Shown in pieces: positions 1 through 10,419 of a stretch of DNA of 64,000 nucleotides. The number at the start of each line of letters is the position of its first letter. Within the stretch, counting starts at the first letter, position 1. This DNA is from Micropterix aruncella. Taxonomy: Eukaryota; Arthropoda; Insecta; Lepidoptera; Micropterigidae. The notes beneath the pieces are model-generated. The model was not told where the DNA came from. It made no database searches and saw only the letters and a list, made by a program, of their open reading frames with translations. Location of the stretch: the NCBI GenBank assembly GCA_944548615.1, contig OX155974.1, forward strand, positions 1,426,001 through 1,490,000. The letters run 5' to 3'. Position numbers and translations under genes: made by a program.

Positions 1-579
1 TACTGTCAAATTGCTATTACCTTGGTAAGTAGGCATATTTAATACAATGTTACCAATTTATTAGACTTAATATCCTTATTTTTAAAAATATTATATTCAC
101 AAACCCTTCTCCTGCTCTTATATTATTTCAACTAAGATACAGTAAATGATTTATATCCGAAAATAAAATAAGAAACAAGTAACCACTGTTCGATAAAAAC
201 TAGGTTTCTGACTTATAAGCCATAAAAAACGCACACACACACACATCTATCTAGGTAAATTTAAAGGCATTAGAATTATCAATAAATGCATTTGACTGTT
301 TCGTATAAATAATATAATAATCTAATAAACATACACACTTAAATCTAGGTTTTTAAGCAATTGGAATCATATCAGTAAATGCATTTGATTGTTCCATATT
401 GGCTGTTCGTAGATAAATAAAATTTCACAAAAAGTAACTGAAAAATAAAATGCATACATATAATAGAATATACTACCTACTGGAGATCGCATTGTTCGAT
501 TTCTTTTAAAAAAGGGTTTGTGCTCCACCGATGCACTATGTTCTGCTTGCTTAAAAGACGAAGAGTACTTATGTAAGGT
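1..579. other. Start of duplicated unit 1, 3' flank of zinc-finger gene 1
   Basis: No gene is seen. This AT-rich stretch lies downstream of the minus-strand zinc-finger gene and recurs almost unchanged at 22567-23195 and 30345-30923. A short (CA)n run lies at about 231-246. The window opens exactly at the motif TACTGTCAAATTGC that also opens the other units, so the true left edge of the unit may lie outside the window. Confidence 0.8.
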
Positions 580-1692
580 CTACCGCTGACCGATGCTTTT
601 AGATTGTTTAATATCTTTCAATTGGCATTTGGCAGCAGTTATGTGATTTTTAAGACAAATTTTCCAACCAAATGCATGCTTGCACTTTGTACAAACAAAG
701 GGCTTGATTTTTCGGTGTATTACATTTATATGTCTGATTAAATGCGACTTTTGGGTGACAGTTCTGTTACATTCCTCACAACTATACTCCATTCTGAGAT
801 GGACTGAGTTTATATGTTTCTTTAAATATGCACGCAATGCAAAACTGCGATTGCATTTGTCGCACGCGAAAGGCTTCAATTTCCGGTGGACAGAATTGAC
901 ATGTTTAATTAAATCACCACTCCTAAAGAAAGCACGTTTGCATTCCTTACATTCAAATTCCTTCATTTTTCTATGAACGCCATCGATGTGCCGTTTAAAG
1001 CGTGTTTGATCTGGAAATTCTTTGTTGCATAAATCACACGTGAATACATTCAACTGCCGGTGACTGAAATTTACATGCTGTAGTAAGCAGTTGCGATTAT
1101 AAAAGACTTTCTTACACTGCTGACACGCATGCTTTAGTTTGCGATGGATCGATTGGACGTGTATTTTCAAACTGCTTCTACGTGAAAATGCCCTGTCACA
1201 CTGTTCACACGTAAATTTCTTAAACTTCCTATGTACTATATCAACATGCTGAATTAGAATAACCCTTCTACTTGATTCGTAGCTACATTTGACACACATA
1301 TATTTCTTCCCATTTGGCCTAATACAGTCTTTGCAAAATAGCACAATTTCTTTGTTATGCCTACATGCTCCCATTGGCACGCTTCTGTCTAGATGGCGAT
1401 CGCAGACAACGCATGTGTATTTATCAAATTTCGTTAACAATACTTTGATCTCTTTCATCACGCTTCCTTCGGGTTTTATGAAAGCCACTGCCTCTTCTTC
1501 AAATTCCATTATATTTGCTTCCATATAAGAAGAGTTTGGTTGTTCCTCTTTGAAGCAAATATCGCTTTCTGGTTTCAACGTGTCACTGTATTTATTGTCA
1601 GAACAACTTGGCATCCTGTCTTCGACATCGGACTCTAATTCTATCTTCACATTAATGTCTGCATGATTTTCATCATTTTCTTGCCTTTCCAT
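580..1692 (-). CDS. C2H2 zinc-finger protein, paralogue 1 of 3 (370 aa)
   Basis: Probable nuclear DNA-binding protein encoded by one uninterrupted exon. Residues 1-90 are acidic and low in structure. Residues 94-123 form a Cys-rich module (C94, C97, C110, H112, C120, C123). Eight fingers follow: C133-H154, C162-H183, C190-H211, C219-H240, C248-H269, C277-H298, C305-H326, and a last finger of C2HC type (C334 to C356). Linkers read HRK-x-K-x instead of the usual TGEKP. Finger 7 has V in place of the core F (CNRTVTQKSHL), which may weaken its fold. The ATG lies in a good Kozak context (CACCATGG). Its paralogues are at 23196-24284 and 30924-32036, and differences cluster at base-contact positions. 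Targets are unknown. A single exon inside repeats leaves open that it was once a retrocopy or TE passenger. Confidence 0.88.
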   Translation of the reverse strand: MERQENDENHADINVKIELESDVEDRMPSCSDNKYSDTLKPESDICFKEEQPNSSYMEANIMEFEEEAVAFIKPEGSVMKEIKVLLTKFDKYTCVVCDRHLDRSVPMGACRHNKEIVLFCKDCIRPNGKKYMCVKCSYESSRRVILIQHVDIVHRKFKKFTCEQCDRAFSRRSSLKIHVQSIHRKLKHACQQCKKVFYNRNCLLQHVNFSHRQLNVFTCDLCNKEFPDQTRFKRHIDGVHRKMKEFECKECKRAFFRSGDLIKHVNSVHRKLKPFACDKCNRSFALRAYLKKHINSVHLRMEYSCEECNRTVTQKSHLIRHINVIHRKIKPFVCTKCKHAFGWKICLKNHITAAKCQLKDIKQSKSIGQR

Positions 1693-1850
1693 GGTGAATA
1701 TTTCTACTTCCTTTTATATATAGAGGTAATATAAAGCGGAAAACTGCTGAAATGTACACGATCTACACCGTAAATAAATGTCATTATTTTGACGTTTCGT
1801 GTTTAGTATTGCCACATCTTGGAATATGAAATTCAATATTTATACAAGTT
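1693..1850 (-). other. 5' flank of zinc-finger gene 1
   Basis: A short AT-rich upstream stretch conserved in all three units. It contains a TATATATA string only about 17 nt before the ATG, too close to act as a TATA box for this start. No other promoter element can be supported. In unit 3 the equivalent region carries the foldback element. Confidence 0.5.
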
Positions 1851-2238
1851 GTTTTTACTGCACGTGATTTTTTTAGCGGGTTAATCAGTAAAACAAAATA
1901 TACAACAAAAAAAAAACAAAAGTATTTTTTTTTTAATTTACGTTTTGTGTTTTTTTAATAGTGTAAAAAGCTACGATAACAATGCTAAAACTAGCGGTAA
2001 GTAAAATGTCGCTATTATTGTTTATTTGCGATATTAAAACCTACCGCCAGACGGCGCAGCGCACTGAATTTTTTCTCAAACCCTTATCTAACAGTCAACT
2101 TCTTCAAACTTTCAAATTAAAAAAAAAAACAAAAATCCATTTTTAAAAAAAACTTGGTTTTTTTCTAGTTTTTTTTATCAAAAGTTGCTTACCTCGTTTT
2201 ACTGATTAACCTACTAAAAAAGCCCGTGCAGTAAAACC
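1851..2238. mobile_element. 388-bp MITE with ~43-bp terminal inverted repeats
   Basis: The left end GTTTTTACTGCACGTGATT is mirrored by the right end at 2196-2238 (rc GGTTTTACTGCACGGGC...). The interior contains a second imperfect palindrome around CTAGCGGTAAGTAAAATG / CCTACCGCCAGACGG. No coding capacity. Equivalent copies are at 24443-24834 and 33127-33518, and diverged relatives of the interior are at about 12450-12740 and 27775-28075. No clear target duplication was found, so the superfamily is undetermined. Confidence 0.7.
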
Positions 2239-2954
2239 ATCCTGTATATTAGTCGTAGTTTATATATCTATATTAGTTATAGGTTTAATATCTATCTTTT
2301 TCATAATGAGTTTGGGAACGTTTTTTTTTCATTATTTTCCTTGAGAATTAATAAATAATGTTGGTTATAATACTTTTATTTTTAACGGTAAGATTGTTAT
2401 TTTTTTAATTAGGAATTAAGATTTCATCTCTTTTATTACTCTTTTTATTAATATTGTTATTATACTCCCTATAATTATAGGGAGAGTGTCAAGTTACGAG
2501 TAATCGTATGTGTTGAAATATTGAAATCGCGTGAGTGTGAATTATTGGTATACCTCAACAAAATCTATACAAATTAAACAAAGTCGGGTTTGTTAGAACA
2601 CATAACTCGAGAACGGCTGCACCGATATTCATGGTTTTTGATTTGTAGTATTTGTCTCCGTTCCGAATAGCAGAATATTAAAACTATTAAAAACAAAAAT
2701 TGAAAAGTTGGCGAAAACTTACAGCTATTGGAAAAGTGGGCCTAAAATGCCCGTTCTCTTTTGTAATAGTAATATTAGTTGTAGTCAGTTAGCCTACTTA
2801 CCAACGTAATAGTAGTTTTATAGCACAATGTATGTTTTTTTTTATTCCCTATGTTTTGTAGTCTAGAAACATTTTGATATAAGAATGTACATATTTAGGT
2901 TTACCATTACCGCATTGATACATTTTTATTAATATTACCAGCGTTTTATTTCAT
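2239..2954. other. Unit-shared intergenic DNA with a 20-bp perfect palindrome
   Basis: No gene. The block recurs in all units (25065-25792, 33754-34380). At 2465-2484 it contains the perfect palindrome CTCCCTATAATTATAGGGAG, also kept in the other two units. At about 2580-2650 there is an 'AACTCGAGAACGGCTGCACCGA'-like stretch that looks like old transposon sequence. Confidence 0.55.
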
Positions 2955-3156
2955 ACTAGCTGACCCCTGCCCACTTCGTTGGGCGGTAAAATTTTTTACT
3001 TGTGATGAAATTATGAGTGTGGTGCGGTTAGTACTCAAAATCAAAATCAAAATCAAAATGTTCTTTATTCATATCGACACAATTAAATATTATTTTTAAT
3101 TTAGTTCTTATGATGCGTCCAAGCCTTACTCCCAAGCCGTTTTGTCATTTACATAA

Positions 3157-6050
3157 TCAGATATTGTTACAGTATGCTTTTTTATACAATTTTGCTTTGA
3201 TGGTAGCTTTAAACTTATTTACAGAATCAGATAGTTCTCTAATAGTATGAGGAAGTTTGTTATAGAAGCGTATACATTGTCCCAAAAAAGAATTGCTTAT
3301 TTTGTGGAGACGAGTAGCACGTACAACAAGGTTATGCTTATGTCTAGTATTAAAATTATGAGTGTCGCTTTTTATTTTAAACTTGTCAATATTCTTGTGG
3401 ACATACAACAGATTTTCGTATATATATTGTGTTGCAACAGTAAGAATATTTATCTCTTTGAATTTTTCTCTAAGTGAAACTCGAGGACCAAGTTTATATA
3501 TAGCTCTTACAGCACGTTTCTGTAGTATAAAGATGTTATTGATGTCCGCACAGCTTCCCCAGAGAAGAATCCCATAGGACATAATGCTATGAAAGTAACT
3601 AAAGTATACTATTCTTGCTGTATCTACATCAGTCAGCCGCCTTATTGTTTTAACTGCGTATGCCGCAGAGCTAAGTTTTCCTGACATTTTCTCAATTTGT
3701 GGGCCCCATTGTAATTTGGAGTCAATTGTTATCCCTAGATACACAGTTGAAGCAACAGGCTCCAGTCTAGTTCCATTTATTTCTACATTGGTTTGTAACT
3801 GCTAAACATTAGGTGTAGAAAATTTAATCACTTTGGTTTTTCTTTCATTTAATAGTAGGTTATTTACATTAAACCAATGGACAACTTTGAGAGTGCATTG
3901 TTAACTTCGTCATAATTGTACAATTTTCGACTAATTTCAAACATCAAAGAAGTATCATCAGCAAACAATACAATTTCGTGATTATTCCTTATGTGAAAGG
4001 GTAAATCATTGATGTATATTAAGAAGAGAAATGGGCCAAGAATGGAGCCTTGTGGGACACCCATGGTGACCATTGATCCTGGTGATCTTTTACCGTTTAC
4101 ATCAACCTTCTGAATTCTATTTCCCAAGTAAGAAGTAAGAAGATCAAGAGCCTTGTTCCTAATGCCATAGTGATGTAATTTTCTAACTAGTGTATCATGG
4201 TGTACACAATCAAATGCCTTAGACAAGTCACAGAAGATGCCTAATGCGTCTTGTGACTCTTCCCAGGCATTCAATATACCTGTCAATAGCTCGGTTCCCG
4301 CATCTATGGTTGAGCAACCCTTTGTAAATCCAAACTGTTTCTTATGAAGTAAATTATATTTGTTAAAATGAGTGTGCAATTGTCTAAGAATTAATTTTTC
4401 GAAAATTTTACTCAAAGTGGGAAGTACGGAAACTGGTCGAAAATTCGAGGGATCAGAAGTATCGCCAGATTTAAATAATGGTATAACTTTACTATGTTTC
4501 ATCAGATCAGGAAATACTCCAGAAGTAACACAACAATTGAATATACATATATGCTAGATAAGGTGCGATTATTTCTATGATGTATGAAATAGTTTTTACA
4601 GATTATCCCCAAAGGTCCATAGTTTTCTTTATCTCAATTGTTTTAAAGGCATTTATTATATCATTGCAGTAACAATAGTGAAAGCGAAGTCGGTAACACA
4701 TGCGGAAACGCTTTCTTTAAGTAGCATCTCAGCTGAAATGGAAGACGACTTGAGGGCGTTAGTCGTTATTAACGGTATATTCGTAAAAAATCGCTCAAAC
4801 TCAGTCGCAACTTCCATATCCGCTTTAATGTCTAAATTATTTATCTTTAAATGAAAGTCCCTTGTGCGAGCTATAACCCTATTTGTTTCATTATTAATAA
4901 TATTCCATGTAGCTTTAATTTTGTTTGTAGAGTTTTTGATCTTATTCTTCAAATAAATTGACTTCGCAGTGGAACAGGCTCGTTTTAATATTTTGGAATA
5001 GTTATTTACATAGTTCTTAAAAGTCGCACTATGATTATAAGTTTTTTCGTTATACAGTTCATACAGTTCATACAATTTATTACGACTTTTGTAAATACCA
5101 ACAGTTGCCCAATCACTAAAGCATAAGCGATCACTGATCGATTTCGTTTTAGGTATGAAGATTCTATTAAATTCAACTCTAATTAATTCAAAGAATGAGT
5201 CATAAAGTTGGTCAGGATTGTCATGAATTGGCAACCTTTGTAATTTGCTAATTAAGCTAGATTTAAATTCCCCTAGACGGCACTCAGTAATTGGAATAAA
5301 ACTAATATTTTTTCTTAGAACCCTAGTGCTTTTCTTAGGAAATGATACTAACTGACCACAGTGATCAGAGTGCAAAATATTAATTAGTGATTTATAATTG
5401 GGTTTTATGTTTGTGAATATATTATCTATACAAGTAGCACTTGAGGCAGTTATCCTCGCAGGTTCAAGAAAAACATTATATAAGTTAAATGATCTAAATA
5501 AATTTAAAAAGTTACATGTCAAGGATTTTTTTTCTAATATATTGATGTTAAAGTCTCCACAAATAACAATTGTTTTAGGACTATTGGTTATTTTGAATAA
5601 GGCATCTTCCATAATTTTATAAAAAGCTTCATAAGGCGCACATGGTGGTTTGTATACACTCATAACAATGGTTTCCTCCAATTCTATACATGCAATCTCT
5701 AAAACTCGTTTGACAGAGAGGCTCACAATATGACGTCTTTCTTTAAATTTCAAGCATTTCTTTGTAATTATTAAAGAGCCACCACGTATCAACCGAACTT
5801 TGTTAAATGAGCTGGCAATCTGATGGTTATTGGAACTGAAAATGATCTGATGGCTTTTGAGCCATGATTCTGCTATACATAGAATGTCGATATGATTACA
5901 GTTCAAGAACAATTCTAATTCTAGCTCTTTGCCTATTATCCCCTGAATATTCTGATGCACCAGATTTATACAATTTTTTGGCATATTTTCTTGAGTAATA
6001 ACCACTGATGGGGATATCAGAGTATTTATATTATTAATTTTCTATGAAGA
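3157..6050 (-). pseudogene. CR1-like LINE ORF2 (AP endonuclease + reverse transcriptase), broken
   Basis: The N-terminal endonuclease (6005 downwards) shows HQNIQG, CIAESWL, VYKPPCAPYEAFY, CGDFNI and HSDHCGQ, so its catalytic Asn, Glu, Asp and SDH signatures are visible. The reverse transcriptase part (4502-3864) shows FRPVSVLPTLSKIFE, DLSKAFDCVHHD, GVPQGSILGP and the catalytic FADDTSL. A C-terminal segment follows (3744-3157: YLGITIDSKLQW, LQKRAVRAIY). The frame breaks at about 4655-4503, at about 3880, and at a stop near 3800. There is also a nonsense codon close to the ORF2 start near 6045 (TAG where the unit 3 copy has GAG). It would nick target DNA and reverse-transcribe the element RNA if intact. 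It is now a pseudogene. Confidence 0.88.
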
Positions 6051-6136
6051 CAATTGTATTAAATTACCATTATTGCTACTTAAGTTTTCATTTTCATTAA
6101 TTACATAGCCAGAGTTTCGCTCTATTGTCTTAAAGT

Positions 6137-7438
6137 CTAATTTAAAGAATATGCAACATATTCTGAATTGTCATTACTTAATGTCAAATCGTTTAACTGC
6201 TCATTAGTAGCAGTGGTGTTTGACAATGTTTTGCCTGAGTAATTCAAACAATATGATAGCCCATTTGCTAACTGTTTTTTGCAAAAATTTGAAAGATAAA
6301 CATTATCTATTGTGAAAGAGTAAAAATACTTATTAAAAGTATTTATGTCAAACAATTGGAATTTGTCATCATACAATGTCAACGTATGTAATTTATTATT
6401 TAGTTTATATCTAGACATATTTTCCATTTCGGGCAACAATTTACTATAAGGAAAAGCAAATAGGACAATTTTTTTCACATTTAACTGTGCCAATAATTCA
6501 AAATATTTTATTAATACATGTATATTTGCGTTTCCCCTTCTCCCAATAAAAATAATTAAAGTAGTGTCAGGACAATAACAACTATTAACTATTTCTTCTA
6601 ATATTTGAGTAAAACTGGCGCCGGGAAAGCAATGATTAGCTACCAGTTCTCCGGATGTTTGTAACATTAATTGGCCCATATTTTTACCTATTTCATCACT
6701 GTACATAATAACTTTGGTGTTATTTTCTTTGCTATCTTTATGTAATATTTTTTGGGAAGTAAAATTACTAAGACTATCATTCAACTCCACACCCTGGGTG
6801 TGCAATAGAGATATTGTAGTTCCATCTTCAACACTCTGGTTATTTACTTTATTTACAACCTGTTTGGTTGATTTTCCAGAATCTTCGTAGGACAAGTCAA
6901 TTGTCATGACAGGAAGGCTGCTCATATTTGAGCAGGCAGAAACTGACGCTATGCCTGGAGCGCTAACGATCAGTTCCTCAAATAGCGACTGTGAATGTGC
7001 AGCCGTGGAATTCTGCTTCGTGCGCTCCATCTGTTCTATAGTATTATGTGCCTCTCTCAGCTTATTATTCAGCTCAGCGTTGTTTTGGAGAGTCGTCTCG
7101 AACTCAACGCGGCACTGGTCAAAGTTAGATACTATTGATTGAAGGTTACCCCTCTCCTGAATGATATTTTCAAGTTGTAAACTCATTTCTGCCATCTCTT
7201 TTTTGAGGTTGGAGTTCTTTTTAATCATTGCTAATACTTCCAACTCATTGTCAGCTCGTTCCTTTTGCAATTTCTCACTCTCAGTTTTATAAATTTTCAA
7301 TTGTTTTAAAGTTAATAAAAAATTACTGTTTAAGTCTTTATAGTGAACTTCTGCAGCTTCTAGGTCTTTTAAAACGGTTACGTATTTATCGTTCAACTCC
7401 ACATAGCATGCCTCTGCGACTGCTCTTCTAGTCATCAT
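6137..7438 (-). CDS. CR1-like LINE ORF1: coiled coil + SGNH-hydrolase-like domain (433 aa)
   Basis: This open frame lies directly upstream of ORF2. Residues 1-150 are a long charged heptad-rich coiled coil (ELNDKYVTVLKDLEAAEVHY onward). A Ser/Asn-rich linker follows to about 240. Residues 241-400 resemble an SGNH/GDSL esterase fold: VIMYSDEIGKN (block I), FPGASFTQILEEI, LIIFIGRRGN (block III place) and FTIDNVYLSNFCKKQLANG (last block). The usual GxND is GRRGN and the usual D-x-x-H is DNVY, so the catalytic Asn/Asp and His positions look lost. Esterase domains in ORF1 are known from CR1-like elements. ORF1 products usually bind and package element RNA. No CCHC knuckle is seen. A frameshifted copy lies at 34990-36259. 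Confidence 0.8.
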   Translation of the reverse strand: MMTRRAVAEACYVELNDKYVTVLKDLEAAEVHYKDLNSNFLLTLKQLKIYKTESEKLQKERADNELEVLAMIKKNSNLKKEMAEMSLQLENIIQERGNLQSIVSNFDQCRVEFETTLQNNAELNNKLREAHNTIEQMERTKQNSTAAHSQSLFEELIVSAPGIASVSACSNMSSLPVMTIDLSYEDSGKSTKQVVNKVNNQSVEDGTTISLLHTQGVELNDSLSNFTSQKILHKDSKENNTKVIMYSDEIGKNMGQLMLQTSGELVANHCFPGASFTQILEEIVNSCYCPDTTLIIFIGRRGNANIHVLIKYFELLAQLNVKKIVLFAFPYSKLLPEMENMSRYKLNNKLHTLTLYDDKFQLFDINTFNKYFYSFTIDNVYLSNFCKKQLANGLSYCLNYSGKTLSNTTATNEQLNDLTLSNDNSEYVAYSLN

Positions 7439-7890
7439 GTTTAATTACTTCAAATTAGTACAGAGTAGGAAAATGCTGACAATATTCAGTAATACGATAA
7501 GTCAAAAAAAATATTTAAAAAATCAGAACAAACAGAAATGATTAATTTGTGTATAGTCCCCGATTATTCGCCGACTTATAAATTTTACAAATTATATTAA
7601 ATATAAAATTATATTTTAGTACTTATTATTAGTTGTCTTATTATTAGTTGCCTGGCAACGCCGTTTTACGGGCGTACAGGCGGCGCAGGCGGCGTTGTTT
7701 GGTGGGTAGGTACCGCTCGCAGGACGATATTTAAATTTGTGCACTGTTTCAGAAGTTTAAAACAATGTTTCTCACCCAAATGTCCACTAATTTCAATAAT
7801 GAATGATGCAAAATGAAGCCTATTTCTTGAATAAGTTGACGATTTCGTTAGATGTAAAGATATTGTAACTTCACTACTTTTTTTGTATTT

Positions 7891-8483
7891 TAAGCTATTG
7901 CATAGCTTTTATCGCGGGCCTAGGCCAGCGCGGCGACCGAATGAAGAAATTTCTTAACGAAAATTAATGATTTTAAACTGATAATTACGTCTAAACGAGT
8001 ACTGCTTACGATTCGAAAAAAATATATGTTAAACAAGAACATTTTGCTATGATTCTTAGCTTTGAATATTTTAGATTTTGTTTATATTACATAGTGTAAT
8101 TAAATTGTGAAATTAGGTCTAACCGGACACGAAAACGACTACTACGCAAATACTATCTGGCGTATTATTATGAAACCTGCACCATTTTAAAGATAATTTA
8201 ATTATCTATCTTTTTATCTACGAGTTTTTTCGAATAATCCGGTTTTTTTTTGCTTTATCGAATAAAAAATTCGTGCGCGGCGCTCTATCGGAAGACGTTT
8301 AAATTATTCCGAATCATTTGTTACCGCAGCCGCAAATTATTACGAATAATTTCAACGTTTTCCGATAGAGCGCAGTTATCTGATATCAGAAAAAATAAAA
8401 TAAATAAATAATTATAATTGCATAAGTTGTTAAAAATGCTATGCAATAGCTTTACCGCGGCAGTCCTTGAGTGCCACACGTAG
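7891..8483. mobile_element. 593-bp palindrome-centred MITE, copy A
   Basis: The element starts TAAGCTATTGCATAGC and ends GTGCCACACGTAG, with the subterminal mirror GCTATGCAATAGCTTTACCG. The centre (about 8277-8376) is a hairpin around CTATCGGAAGACG / CGTTTTCCGATAG. The flanks are an 11-bp direct repeat TTTTTGTATTT (7880-7890 and 8484-8494). Unit 3 keeps the uninserted site at about 36702-36718, which proves the boundaries. It has no ORF. Other copies are B 13691-14632, C 26910-27466, D 43155-43737 and E 49812-50398. Confidence 0.8.
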
Positions 8484-9120
8484 TTTTTGTATTTAAAAGG
8501 AAGGAACGACAATTTGACGTTTAAATAGCAGCAGCGTTGCCAGACCACCTGATTGCCATGATTTATTTCCTGACTGCCAATAGAATAATATTTTTACTGC
8601 ATATGTATGTATGTATTTGCATGCCAATTTGACTATAATACCGTTATTTGTGAGTCTTCTTGTGAGTGTCTTATCTCTTTAACTATTTATGCAGTAAAAG
8701 GGAAATTATATGCAGTAAAAGGGAAAAGTCTTTTGTTTAAAGTCTCAAGTTTTACACTTGAGAAGATAAATTTACTTATTTTGATAATAATTCATAATTG
8801 TTGATAATATGACCAATAACCATGACCTAACTATTTAAATTATTTTTTAAATATAAAATACTTACTACTTTTTGTGACCTAAATATAAAAGTTAGACATA
8901 TGCTGTCGCTGACTTTTTTGTAGGCATTATAAATTTCTACAACTTTTCTCTAGAACTTAATCATATATCTCTCATCGTTAAGGCAGCGTTAGTTAGAAAC
9001 CTTTTCGTTCGACCGCTTATTCTCCGACTTACTTTGCAAATCCGACTACCACGAAAATGTCTTTTCATTTTTCGGATTAATAATAGCCTATGACACTCAC
9101 AAATAACGTGGCTTTCTATT

Positions 9121-9590
9121 GGGTGTTAGTGGATTTATTATTATTAATATAAATAGTGTTTTTGCATTATTTGGTGTATTTTCATATTAATACGCCATAC
9201 GCCAACTAATAATTTGAATTTCTTCTGCCACTCAGTTCAACGAATGAGTTCAGACGGCAGATAAAATGGTTTTGATCTCGGATAAGAGATGTATTCTTCA
9301 TTAAAATAAAATTTATAACTTTAATTCCCCTCCACTTCCTCCTATCCCATTCCTAGGCGACTGTATATTTTTACGATCTTTAAGTGGAAACTTTTAACTG
9401 GCATTGTAGTCTAGAAAAAAAAACAGATATTTCTTCTGTAATAACTGTAAGTTTCCTTAATAATAATAAAATGACAAAAATTAAATTAATATTGGTAACC
9501 GTTTCTCTTGTTTTAATATTTTTAAGGCGTTTTCGAGGGTAGAATTGAACAGTTTTGGGGAGATAGCATTCTCCAATATTACGGTTCGCG
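9121..9590. other. Unit-shared intergenic DNA, no gene seen
   Basis: Matches 26580-26900 (unit 2) and 37570-38040 (unit 3), with small deletions in each. AT-rich with scattered stop codons in all frames. It contains the string GCCACTCAGTTCAACGAATG, found also near 19020-19045 in inverted orientation. Confidence 0.5.
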
Positions 9591-10130
9591 GATCTATCTT
9601 TCAGCCTGGATGAACGTAGGGACTTAAGGACGAAACAGTCCACCGTCTAGCTACCCCATCACACCCGTACGAAGACAACGCCTTATCGCGATACACTAAA
9701 AATGATCCGAGCGTGCCGACCATGCGCCTTTACTACCAGTTATGTCCGGATTTATCCGTACTCACGACTCCGTACACCAGTCGTGGCCCGGGGTACATAG
9801 TCCTTTCCGGGGTAGACTCTAATTTGAGGAGGCTACTGGATATGAGCTGAGCCGTGTGTTAAGTCGACCTCAAAGAATGAGGTTTGGTCCTATTGGCCCG
9901 ACAGGCGCGCACAGCTGGCTGCTTAGGTGCCTTAAGCGCAGAGTATGAAATAGGCGCGATCTTTGATTTTTCCGGGGTATTTTTTGACAACGGGAAGCGA
10001 TCGAATCGCATTCCTGCGAGGGGAAAAATCCTCCATTGAGGCGAAACGGTCTGAGCGATTATGAGCGTATCGACTAAGACGCAGCAGTTAAAATGTATTT
10101 TAGGCGTTTATCCAACCTATTTTAAAGTTG
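9591..10130. repeat. GC-rich dispersed repeat, member of the 670-bp family (diverged)
   Basis: A sharp rise in GC content against AT-rich flanks. The string GACAACGCCTTATCGCGATAC and the neighbouring CGTCTAGCTACC correspond to the better-preserved members at 11615-12278 and 47803-48474. A nearly identical copy lies in unit 3 at 38040-38640, so the repeat predates that duplication. No convincing ORF. Confidence 0.6.
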
Positions 10131-10419
10131 TAATTTTGATAGGCTCACTCGAAAATTTTCTATTACATTACATTTTCGTCGTGTCCAATTGACGGCTAAA
10201 GACCGCTCTTGGACGTGTCAAAATAATTGGGTTAGGTAGTAAGTCTCGTTACTACTCTTTACTGAACATACATAGGTAGTCAAGATTAACTACTAGATTG
10301 TCAAACTATAAATATAAATCAAATAGAAGCCTAATATTTGAAGTAGTTAGTAATTCGAAAAGATACGTAGTAAAATTATTCATCGTAATATTCAAATTGT
10401 CAGTAAAAGGTTAAATAAT
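10131..10419. other. Intergenic, nothing recognised
   Basis: AT-rich unique-looking DNA without an ORF or repeat that I recognise. Confidence 0.4.

Larger units (their letters stand above)
3035..8551 (-). mobile_element. CR1-like non-LTR retrotransposon, near full length, two ORFs
   Basis: On the minus strand the order is 5' UTR (8551 to 7439, itself invaded by a MITE at 7891-8483), ORF1 (7438-6137), ORF2 (endonuclease then reverse transcriptase), a short 3' UTR and a 3' tail of TTTTGA hexamers at 3035-3059. The insertion splits a dispersed repeat whose unbroken copies read GGTTAGTACT then GAG(T/C)GCTATGATTT. Without the MITE it is about 4.9 kb. ORF1 is open and ORF2 is broken, so it cannot move on its own now. 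The clade is inferred from domain order and an SGNH-like ORF1. Jockey superfamily is the alternative. Confidence 0.85.
2955..9120 (+). repeat. Dispersed repeat starting ACTAGCTGACC, split by a LINE insertion
   Basis: The left part (2955-3034) reads ACTAGCTGACCCCTGCCCAC and continues after the LINE from about 8552 (TGATTTATTTCCTGACTGCC) to about 9120. Uninterrupted copies of about 720 bp lie at 25793-26520 and 46092-46815, and both end in CTCTTTATAATATTAGTA. Those copies supply the empty site for the LINE. In unit 1 the right end of the repeat is deleted between CTATTGG and GTGTTAGTGG near 9120. Non-coding and of undetermined class. Confidence 0.65.

Noticed and set aside
680..976. Plus-strand frames opposite the zinc-finger genes (also 23272-23568, 31024-31248)
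   Set aside because: Antisense shadows of conserved finger codons. No independent motif.
1710..1722. TATATATAAAAGG as a TATA box for zinc-finger gene 1
   Set aside because: It ends only about 17 nt before the ATG, so transcription would start at or inside the coding region. It more likely belongs to the 5' UTR or is chance AT-richness.
3035..3059. (TCAAAA)n as an ordinary microsatellite
   Set aside because: It sits exactly at the 3' end of the minus-strand LINE and is absent from the empty sites, so it is the LINE tail.
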